DNA of 6,324 nt from Pseudomonadota bacterium. Its GTDB lineage: Bacteria > Pseudomonadota > Gammaproteobacteria > SZUA-229. The position numbers were made by a program, and so were the translations under genes. Under the pieces are notes generated by a model. The model made no database searches. It was not told the origin of the DNA and worked only from the letters and a program-made list of their open reading frames with translations. This document shows, piece by piece, positions 1 through 5,562 of the stretch (within the stretch, counting starts at the first letter, position 1; the number at the start of each line of letters is the position of its first letter). The stretch lies in assembly GCA_015222915.1 (NCBI GenBank), contig JADFWE010000118.1, positions 1 to 6,324 of the forward strand, given 5' to 3'.

Positions 1-1527
1 GAAAGTCTTGAAGGTGATGCGCCTGAATCGTTCAAATCGATGGCAGTGAAAGGCAAGGACTTTCCGCAGGGGCATCGAATGAGCTACCAGGTGTCGCCCG
101 AAGATTGTACCGGCTGTGGCTTATGTGCCGATATCTGCCCGATACGCGATAAATCCAATGCCAGCCACAAGGCGCTGAACATGGCGAGCTATACGCCTGA
201 ACTGCGCCACCAGGAAAAAGAAAACTGGGAATTTTTCCTGAAGTTGCCGGAATATGACCGTACAGCGGTTAAGACGGGCACTATCAAGGGTGCCATGATA
301 TTACAGCCCCTGTTCGAGTTTTCCGGCGCCTGTGTCGGCTGTGGTGAAACCCCGTATATCAAACTGGCGAGCCAGTTATTTGGTGACCGCATGGTGGTGG
401 CCAATGCTACCGGCTGTTCATCGATCTATGGCGGCAACCTGCCCACTACGCCGTGGGCAAAAAACAGCGAAGGCCGTGGTCCTGCCTGGTCGAATTCACT
501 GTTTGAAGATAATGCCGAATTTGGTCTTGGCATGCGCCTGGCCATCAACAAACAAAGGGAATATGCTGGTGAATTATTGCAGCAGTTGAAAGCCGATATC
601 GGCGGCGAACTGGTCGAACAGATGCTCGATGCCGATGAATCGACAGAGGCGGGGATAGCGCAGCAACGGTCACGCCTGCAGTCACTACGTGAAAAATTAA
701 AACAGCTGGATTCTCCCGCTGCCCGCGAACTGGAAAGTGTGGCAGAAAACCTGAGCCGCAAGAGCGTGTGGATTATCGGCGGCGATGGCTGGGCCTATGA
801 TATCGGTTACGGCGGGCTGGACCATGTGCTGGCATCCGGCGAGAACGTTAATATACTGGTGCTGGATACCGAGGTTTACTCCAATACCGGCGGGCAGACA
901 TCCAAGGCAACGCCGCGTGGTGCGGTGGCAAAATTTTCTGCCGGCGGTAAGGCGACGCCGAAGAAAGATCTTGCCATGCTGGCGATGGATTATGAAAATG
1001 TTTACATCGCCCGTGTTGCCTACGGTGCCAAGGACATACAGACTATGCATGCTTTTCATGAAGCCGAGGCTTATCCTGGACCCTCATTGATCATTGCCTA
1101 TTCACCCTGTATCGCCCACGGTATCGATCTGAAAGACAATCACCTGCATCAGCAGCTCGCTGTGGATAGCGGCCACTGGCCATTGTTCCGTTACAATCCG
1201 CAGCACGCGGCGGCGGGTAAAAATCCGTTGCACCTGGATTCCAAGCCACCATCGATTCCATACCGTTCATTTATAGAAACAGAGATTCGTTTCAACATGT
1301 TATGGCGAACACATCCGCAGCAGGCAGAAAAATTCCTCGAGCAGTCGCAGCGGGAAGTATTGCACCGTTATCATTATTATGAACAGCTTGCGAGTCTCGA
1401 ATGGGATGAGCAGGGTGACCTCGAGCCTCCGCACCGAAAACTGAAAGCCACCACGGCGACACCTGCAGCGACTCCGGCGGCAGCAACAGTAGCAGCAGTG
1501 GCAAGCACAGGGGAGAAAGCATCATGA
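1..1527 (+). CDS. nifJ: Pyruvate:ferredoxin (flavodoxin) oxidoreductase, C-terminal part (5'-truncated by window edge)
   Basis: The frame is open from base 1, so this is the tail of a longer gene; full-length NifJ/PFOR proteins are about 1,170-1,200 residues and about 508 are present here. The enzyme interconverts pyruvate plus CoA with acetyl-CoA plus CO2, using TPP and three [4Fe-4S] clusters to reduce ferredoxin or flavodoxin in the cytoplasm. Window residues 36-47 are a ferredoxin motif (C-x2-C-x2-C-x3-C-P), matching the second cluster motif of the family's two-cluster domain; the first must lie upstream. The proximal cluster ligands are Cys111, Cys114, Cys139 and Cys370 (in YSPCIAHG). 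The TPP/Mg motif runs from GDG (261-263) to N295 in SNTGGQ. The last ~30 residues are an Ala/Thr/Pro-rich tail. The stop overlaps the next start (ATGA), implying an operon. Substrate preference for pyruvate over other 2-oxoacids is inferred from overall similarity, because the substrate-binding N-terminal domains are not in the window. Confidence 0.95.
   Translation, partial: ESLEGDAPESFKSMAVKGKDFPQGHRMSYQVSPEDCTGCGLCADICPIRDKSNASHKALNMASYTPELRHQEKENWEFFLKLPEYDRTAVKTGTIKGAMILQPLFEFSGACVGCGETPYIKLASQLFGDRMVVANATGCSSIYGGNLPTTPWAKNSEGRGPAWSNSLFEDNAEFGLGMRLAINKQREYAGELLQQLKADIGGELVEQMLDADESTEAGIAQQRSRLQSLREKLKQLDSPAARELESVAENLSRKSVWIIGGDGWAYDIGYGGLDHVLASGENVNILVLDTEVYSNTGGQTSKATPRGAVAKFSAGGKATPKKDLAMLAMDYENVYIARVAYGAKDIQTMHAFHEAEAYPGPSLIIAYSPCIAHGIDLKDNHLHQQLAVDSGHWPLFRYNPQHAAAGKNPLHLDSKPPSIPYRSFIETEIRFNMLWRTHPQQAEKFLEQSQREVLHRYHYYEQLASLEWDEQGDLEPPHRKLKATTATPAATPAAATVAAVASTGEKAS
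1510..1515 (+). promoter_or_regulatory. Ribosome binding site of the dihydroorotate dehydrogenase-like gene
   Basis: GGGGAG lies 8 bases before the ATG at 1524, inside the last codons of nifJ. It fixes the downstream start. Together with the ATGA stop/start overlap it supports translational coupling of the two genes. Confidence 0.6.
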
Positions 1528-2519
1528 TAGATCTGAGTACAGAGTACCTCGGGCTGAAACTGGCGAACCCGCTAGTGCCTTCATCGTCACCCTTAACCGG
1601 TGAGCTGACTTCAGCAAAAAAACTCGAGGATGCCGGTGCCTCGGCACTGGTGCTGCCGTCATTGTTTGAAGAGACCATCGAATACGAACAGAAACAATTG
1701 GAACGTTTCGTTAATTCGCAGGCCCTGGGTCATTACGAGGCGCAATCGTATCAACCGGTACCGGAAGATTATCTCAGCGAACTGGATAGCTACCTGGAAC
1801 GTATACAGCTATATAAAACCTCGCTGGATATCCCGGTCATCGCCAGCCTGAACGGCATCTCGACAGAGGGCTGGATTGACTTCGGTAAGGAGCTGCAGCA
1901 GGCAGGCGCCGATGCGCTCGAACTCAATGTGTATTACATCGCAGCCGACCCGGAAACTGAAGGCGGAGAGGTTGAAAACCGCTATCTGCAATTGTTAACG
2001 GATCTTCGCCAGCATGTCAGCATCCCCATTACCATGAAGCTGTCATCGCAGTTTTCTTCCATTGCTAACATGGTGCTCAAACTGGAGCAGGCGGGTGCGC
2101 ATGGCATCTCCCTGTTCAACCGTTTTTATCAGCCGGACATCGACCTTGAGACGCTGGAGATAAAACCGCACCTCGAACTGTCCAGTTCAATGGAGTCGCT
2201 GTTAAGGATCCGCTGGATAGCGATGATCCGCGGGCGTGTAGATCTGTCCATCGCCGCGACGGGTGGTTTTCATCGCTCGGACGATATCATAAAGGCACTG
2301 CTGGTGGGCGCGGATATAACCCACCTCTGCAGCGTTCTGTTGCAACAGGGACCGGAGTATATAGCGGTGCTCAGGCAGGAGCTGGAGTACTGGCTGGAAG
2401 AGCACGAATATGAATCAGTTGAGCAGATGAAAGGCAGTATCAGCAGATCGTGTGCGATTAATCCGGCGGCACTGGAGCATTGTAATTATATGCACGTTAT
2501 AAAAAGTTATGAGGGCTGA
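1524..2519 (+). CDS. Dihydroorotate dehydrogenase-like FMN oxidoreductase coupled to nifJ
   Basis: A 331-residue TIM-barrel flavoprotein of the dihydroorotate dehydrogenase superfamily, close to the usual length of class 1 enzymes. Visible family features are the N-terminal LANPLVPSSSPLT strand, IASLNG (106-111), ELN (133-135), the FMN-contacting lysine in MKL (Lys172), FN (198-199), and the phosphate-binding ATGG (245-248) followed by GADITHLCS (262-270). The SCPN segment that follows ELN in class 1 enzymes and carries the catalytic Cys is replaced by YYIA (137-140), so conventional dihydroorotate oxidation in pyrimidine synthesis is unlikely. This fits the group annotated 'dihydroorotate dehydrogenase-like', which from memory often sits beside nifJ. 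The ATG at 1524 overlaps the nifJ stop and has a good ribosome binding site. The role in 2-oxoacid/ferredoxin metabolism is inferred from position; the substrate is unknown. Confidence 0.9.
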   Translation: MIDLSTEYLGLKLANPLVPSSSPLTGELTSAKKLEDAGASALVLPSLFEETIEYEQKQLERFVNSQALGHYEAQSYQPVPEDYLSELDSYLERIQLYKTSLDIPVIASLNGISTEGWIDFGKELQQAGADALELNVYYIAADPETEGGEVENRYLQLLTDLRQHVSIPITMKLSSQFSSIANMVLKLEQAGAHGISLFNRFYQPDIDLETLEIKPHLELSSSMESLLRIRWIAMIRGRVDLSIAATGGFHRSDDIIKALLVGADITHLCSVLLQQGPEYIAVLRQELEYWLEEHEYESVEQMKGSISRSCAINPAALEHCNYMHVIKSYEG

Positions 2520-2531
2520 GCCCGGAGGAAG

Positions 2532-2606
2532 ATGTCGTTACGTAAGATGTGCTTGTCGGGACGAGTGATCATAGGTAGAAGATCGAGTATGAGTCTCGCG
2601 CCCTGA
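2532..2606 (+). CDS. Doubtful 24-codon small ORF
   Basis: An ATG at 2532 follows a strong GGAGG (2524-2528), though with only 3 bases between. It opens a 24-codon frame (starting MSLRKMCLSG) that is basic, with no membrane segment and no recognisable family, ending at TGA 2604-2606. A second in-frame ATG lies at 2547. It begins 12 bases after the preceding stop, so it could be translated from the same message. The frame is short enough to occur by chance and this is the only evidence for it. Confidence 0.13.
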   Translation: MSLRKMCLSGRVIIGRRSSMSLAP

Positions 2607-2611
2607 TCACT
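2564..2611. repeat. Inverted repeat in the gap between convergent genes
   Basis: AGTGATCA (2564-2571) and TGATCACT (2604-2611) are perfect 8-bp inverted arms around a 32-base loop. The loop itself holds CGAG/CTCG (2584-2587 and 2594-2597). It lies between the convergent ends of the flavoprotein and protease genes, where a bidirectional transcription end would be expected, but neither strand has a T-run after the arm. It is therefore not a standard intrinsic terminator. Each arm contains the self-palindromic TGATCA, which makes the pairing less significant than its length suggests. Confidence 0.25.
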
Positions 2612-2634
2612 TCTCAACGGTTCACTTTGCGGCT

Positions 2635-4032
2635 TTATTTTTCGTTTTTCTCTTCCACCTGAAAATAACCGATTCTACCGTTACGGCACTCCAGTAAGAT
2701 GTTTCCGTTCATATTCTGATCCAGTATCATCCTAAGGTCGTTTAATGAGTGTATGTCCTGTTTGTTTGCCTTAACGATGAGTTCCCCGACAGGCCATTCC
2801 ATCTCATCGGCCTGTGTGCTCTGATAGACGTGGGTAACCGCCAGTATCGGTTTGTCCTGATCGATGATCTGCAGCATGTCGATCCTTGCGTTGGCGTCGA
2901 TATCACGCATGGCTTCGATGATCTCAAAACTCAGCTCCTGAATAATCATGCCAAACACTTCGAGATACTCTCTCTCGCTTACGATGGGGTGAGAGACAAT
3001 ACCTTTTTCAGGGTCGCGCATGGCTTTTGCCGTAGCGTGGCTGATCTTACCGTCTCTGAGATATTCGAGTTCGACCGCTTTACCGATCGGGACCAGCTTG
3101 ATCACGTCAAAAATGTTCTTGTGCCTGAAGTGTCCCTCTTTGCCGATGACGATACCGTGGCGGTCAAATTCGGTACCGTTTATCGAGATGATCACGTCAC
3201 GCTTCTGTATACCTGCGGCGTCGAGAAATCCGTTGCTTGTCACGCTGACGACGATGATCCCTTTTGGTGCGGGCTGTTTTAAAAGTGTGTTGAAGTTGTG
3301 GGCATTCTTCTGCAGCTTTCCGCCGATGTTTGAAAATAATGGTTCATTTCGCAACAGTAGATTTTCGATGATGATCTTTACGAAACCGGCAGGGGTAATA
3401 AAGCCGATATTCTCGGCACCGAGCATCACCGCTGTATTTAAACCGACGACCTTGCCGTCACTGCTGATGCTTGGCCCACCGGAATTCCCGGGGTTGATGG
3501 CGGCATCGGTTACAATCCTTTCAGTCGTATATTCTGAACCTGAGACAAAGTTGGTTATCTCGCCGCCGGAAATATTCGGTTCGACCATGCCCATCGGATA
3601 ACCGATGGCTTTGATCTCTTCGCCGCGTGAAAGGCTTGAGCCCTCGCCGAGTTCGAGGTATTCGATATCACTGAATGCCAGTGATTTAAAACGTTCCAGT
3701 TCCTCGTCAGACAGTTTGATCAGAGCGACATCCGGCTCGAGCTGTTTTACCAGCCCGACAAGTTCAGCCTCGAACCTTTCTTCACTGGTCAGCATCGAAC
3801 TGATCTTGAGTTTGACGGCGTTCCTGGCAACATGCGCATTGGTGACGATATAGCCTTCCAGGTCATCATATTTGACGAAGAAGCCTGAGCCTGACCAGGC
3901 ACCGGGTATTCTGACCGCCGGGTTCATCACCGACTGGCTGTCTTCTTCGGTGTTGCCTTCTATGTGGATCTGCACGACACCAGCCATCATCTTCCGCGCG
4001 ACGGTCGTGAAATCATTTTTTACTTTTGTCAT
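2635..4032 (-). CDS. HtrA/Deg-family serine protease with two PDZ-like regions, no signal peptide
   Basis: A trypsin-like (family S1C) protease of 465 residues from the ATG at 4032. The catalytic triad is intact: His67 in VTNAHV, Asp101 in EPDVALI and Ser184 in NPGNSGGP. A first PDZ domain follows at about 235-335 (GIIVVSVTSNGFLDAAGI, then RDVIISINGTEF). A second, PDZ-like segment closes the protein at about 390-460 (VGELIVKANKQDIHSLNDLR). The order protease, PDZ, spacer, terminal PDZ resembles plant Deg9 more than periplasmic DegP/DegQ, by memory of those sequences. The N-terminus (MTKVKNDFTTVARKMM) is polar, with no signal peptide or anchor, so a cytoplasmic location is inferred, unusual for bacterial HtrA proteins. 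A TTG at 4047 would add five residues; ATG is preferred, though neither has a clear Shine-Dalgarno. The gene stands alone, convergent with the flavoprotein gene and divergent from the permease. Substrates are unknown; protein quality control is the likely role. Confidence 0.9.
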   Translation of the reverse strand: MTKVKNDFTTVARKMMAGVVQIHIEGNTEEDSQSVMNPAVRIPGAWSGSGFFVKYDDLEGYIVTNAHVARNAVKLKISSMLTSEERFEAELVGLVKQLEPDVALIKLSDEELERFKSLAFSDIEYLELGEGSSLSRGEEIKAIGYPMGMVEPNISGGEITNFVSGSEYTTERIVTDAAINPGNSGGPSISSDGKVVGLNTAVMLGAENIGFITPAGFVKIIIENLLLRNEPLFSNIGGKLQKNAHNFNTLLKQPAPKGIIVVSVTSNGFLDAAGIQKRDVIISINGTEFDRHGIVIGKEGHFRHKNIFDVIKLVPIGKAVELEYLRDGKISHATAKAMRDPEKGIVSHPIVSEREYLEVFGMIIQELSFEIIEAMRDIDANARIDMLQIIDQDKPILAVTHVYQSTQADEMEWPVGELIVKANKQDIHSLNDLRMILDQNMNGNILLECRNGRIGYFQVEEKNEK

Positions 4033-4038
4033 CGTTTC

Positions 4039-4044
4039 ATTATA
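4039..4044 (-). promoter_or_regulatory. TATAAT hexamer directly before the protease start
   Basis: A perfect sigma-70 -10 hexamer read on the minus strand. Exactly six bases separate it from the ATG at 4032, so transcription from it would begin at or next to the start codon and give a leaderless message, consistent with the missing Shine-Dalgarno. No good -35 hexamer is seen at 16-18 bp (best match ATCTTC-like), so activity is uncertain. Confidence 0.3.
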
Positions 4045-4079
4045 CAAACAAAGAGCAGGGAGAAGATCGAAATTGATGC

Positions 4080-4085
4080 ATTATA
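4080..4085 (-). promoter_or_regulatory. Second TATAAT hexamer upstream of the protease
   Basis: Another perfect -10 hexamer on the minus strand. A start about seven bases downstream (near 4073) would give a conventional leader of roughly 40 bases. The matching -35 region is A-rich and does not resemble TTGACA. It competes with the nearer hexamer as the true promoter. Confidence 0.3.
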
Positions 4086-4149
4086 GTTTGCTCAATTAAT
4101 TCTTTTTCTGCATGACGCTATGTTATTGTTCGACTGATTATTTGATTGC

Positions 4150-4153
4150 AGGA
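4150..4153 (+). promoter_or_regulatory. Ribosome binding site deciding the permease start
   Basis: AGGA lies 10 bases before the ATG at 4164 but only 1 base before the ATG at 4155, and it is downstream of the TTG at 4146. It therefore favours 4164 as the true start, although the spacing is on the long side. Confidence 0.45.
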
Positions 4154-4163
4154 TATGTGGTTT

Positions 4164-5384
4164 ATGACAGGTCAGGTTGCCCTTAGGCGTACACTATCAC
4201 TTCCGATGATGGTTCTCTACGGGCTAGGTACCACCATCGGAGCAGGTATCTATGCACTGGTCGGTGAGATAGCCGGTGTCGCAGGGTATTACGCGCCGGT
4301 TTCATTCCTCGTCGCATCTTTCATGGCGGGTTTCACCGCTATATCCTTTGCCGAACTATGTGGCCGTTTCCCCAGAGCCGCCGGTGCGGCAGTGTATGTC
4401 AGGCAGGGTTTCGCTTCTGACCATCTATCGACTATCGTCGGGCTTCTCGTGATAACTGCCGGTCTGGTTTCGGCGTCGGCACTGGTCAACGGATTCGTCG
4501 GTTACCTGCATCAATTTATCGGTGTAGAGCGTATCGTCGCTATCGTGCTGGTAACCCTGTTGCTCGGTTGCATCGCGGCGTGGGGTATTGCCGAGTCGGT
4601 TGCCATCGCGAGTCTGATAACGGTGGTCGAGATCGGCGGCCTGCTCCTGGTTGTCGTGGTCAGTAGTGAAAGCCTGTCTATGCTTTCAGACAGGTGGCAT
4701 GAACTGATACCTTCTACTGATATGGCTAGCTGGGGCGGTATCTATCTCGGCGCAGCGTTGTCTTTTTATGCCTTTATCGGTTTTGAGGATATGGTCGTTG
4801 TTGCCGAAGAGGTTAAGGATGTGAAGCGTGTTCTTCCGGTCGCTGTTCTGCTCACGTTGTGTATCACTACGGTGATATACATGTTGCTGATGGTTACAGC
4901 AATATTGTCTCTCACCCCGGAAGAACTTATGACCAGTGAAGCACCACTGGCAACACTCTATGAGTACCACACGGGAGATAAGGGTGTCATCATCAGTGTC
5001 ATCGGCATGTTTGCGATCATCAATGGCGCCCTGATCCAGATGATTATGGCATCACGGGTGTTGTATGGATTAAGTTCGCGCGGACAGTTGCCCGATCTGC
5101 TGGCTATGGTACATCATCGTACACGCACGCCTCTGGTCGCCACGGCCGTGGTGACGATCGTTGTTCTCGTCTTTTCATCCATCGGTCGTCTTGCATCACT
5201 TGCTGAAGCGACCTCGATAATAATGCTGGTGGTGTTCTCGATCGTGAACCTCTCGCTATGGCGAATCAAGCGACGTGACCCGCATCCGGCAGGGGTGATG
5301 GTGTTTCCGATCTGGATACCCATCGCCGGTTTTCTGGTCAGTTTCGTGTTTGTGTTGAGCAAGGTTATTGATATCGGCTTTTAG
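4164..5384 (+). CDS. APC-superfamily amino acid permease
   Basis: An integral inner-membrane transporter of 406 residues from the ATG at 4164, somewhat short for the amino acid-polyamine-organocation family (usually 430-500). About eleven hydrophobic segments can be counted. The first carries the unwound-helix glycine motif GTTIGAGIYALVG (22-34), which contacts the substrate carboxylate in this fold. The sixth has FYAFIGFED (201-209) followed by EE (215-216), and ASRVLYGLSSRGQLP (296-310) matches the conserved loop after the eighth segment. These signatures place the family firmly but not the substrate; uptake or exchange of an amino acid is the reasonable inference. In-frame alternatives start at 4155 (ATG) and 4146 (TTG). 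The gene diverges from the protease, with 131 bases between starts, and no partner gene follows. No convincing terminator hairpin is seen after the stop. Confidence 0.9.
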   Translation: MTGQVALRRTLSLPMMVLYGLGTTIGAGIYALVGEIAGVAGYYAPVSFLVASFMAGFTAISFAELCGRFPRAAGAAVYVRQGFASDHLSTIVGLLVITAGLVSASALVNGFVGYLHQFIGVERIVAIVLVTLLLGCIAAWGIAESVAIASLITVVEIGGLLLVVVVSSESLSMLSDRWHELIPSTDMASWGGIYLGAALSFYAFIGFEDMVVVAEEVKDVKRVLPVAVLLTLCITTVIYMLLMVTAILSLTPEELMTSEAPLATLYEYHTGDKGVIISVIGMFAIINGALIQMIMASRVLYGLSSRGQLPDLLAMVHHRTRTPLVATAVVTIVVLVFSSIGRLASLAEATSIIMLVVFSIVNLSLWRIKRRDPHPAGVMVFPIWIPIAGFLVSFVFVLSKVIDIGF

Positions 5385-5409
5385 ATAGCGGCTTTCTGTC
5401 CATCCTGAC

Positions 5410-5447
5410 ACATAGGTTACATTTCATACCGGAGACATAGGTTACAT
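5410..5447 (+). repeat. Tandem copies of the IS terminal motif
   Basis: ACATAGGTTACAT occurs identically at 5410-5422 and 5435-5447, a 25-bp period, with TTCATACCGGAG between. The outer copy belongs to the terminal inverted repeat. The inner copy may be an additional transposase-binding site. Confidence 0.8.
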
Positions 5448-5459
5448 AATTAGGTATTT

Positions 5460-5465
5460 GGGAGA
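5460..5465 (+). promoter_or_regulatory. Ribosome binding site of the truncated transposase
   Basis: GGGAGA lies 6 bases before the ATG at 5472. This normal spacing supports the ATG as the original transposase start. Confidence 0.5.
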
Positions 5466-5471
5466 ACTCAA

Positions 5472-5534
5472 ATGCCCTGGAATGAGAGTAACCTAATGAA
5501 TGAACGTTCTGCGTGGCGGATTCAAAACTTATAG
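5472..5534 (+). pseudogene. Truncated IS481-family transposase, N-terminal fragment only
   Basis: Twenty codons remain before a TAG at 5532-5534. Residues 1-12 (MPWNESNLMNER) match the N-terminus expected of this transposase group, which normally continues into a helix-turn-helix ending near SRKTGYKW and then an integrase-type DDE domain over ~300-400 residues. Here residue 13 onward (SAWRIQNL) does not match, and neither other forward frame restores the helix-turn-helix. A deletion or recombination, not a simple frameshift, therefore removed the rest. The fragment cannot be active; any movement of the end would need a transposase supplied elsewhere. Confidence 0.6.
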
Positions 5535-5562
5535 AGTGTCATCGTCGCCTTGCCGTCACACT
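5535..5562. other. Weak hairpin overlapping the trmH stop
   Basis: AGTGT (5535-5539) and ACACT (5558-5562) can pair. On the plus strand the second arm is followed by TTATTTTT, so it might end plus-strand transcription arriving from the permease or IS side. The stem is only 5 bp with a long, poorly paired loop. On the minus strand it overlaps the last codons of trmH and has no T-run after it. Confidence 0.2.

Larger units (their letters stand above)
5406..5507 (+). mobile_element. Left-end remnant of an IS481-like insertion sequence
   Basis: The segment begins TGACACATAGGTTACA, repeats the core 25 bp later, has a ribosome binding site, and then encodes MPWNESNLMNER, the conserved transposase N-terminus of many IS481-group elements (recognised from memory, not from a search). 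Similarity to that family stops near base 5507. No right-hand inverted end (TGTAACCTATGTC-like) is seen before trmH begins to read in from the other side, so the element appears to have lost most of its body and its right end. It lies between convergent genes, the permease and trmH, where an insertion would do little harm. The left boundary is approximate; the right boundary is where resemblance ends. Confidence 0.65.

Noticed and set aside
697..1059. Minus-strand 120-codon ORF inside nifJ
   Set aside because: It overlaps the TPP-binding core of nifJ, is not similar to any family I recognise, and is best explained as a frame shadow.
2513..2523. GGGC-TGA-GCCC hairpin at the flavoprotein stop as a terminator
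   Set aside because: The stem is 4 bp with a 3-base loop and is followed by GGAGGAAG, not a T-run; too weak to be a terminator.
2749..3601. Long plus-strand ORFs (177 and 193 codons) opposite the protease gene
   Set aside because: They lie wholly antisense to a protease with an intact catalytic triad and PDZ motifs, have no recognisable domains or ribosome binding sites, and their composition is that of reversed coding sequence.
4039..4040. ATG at 4040 (minus) as the protease start
   Set aside because: It is in a different frame and reaches a TGA after three codons; it cannot encode the protease.
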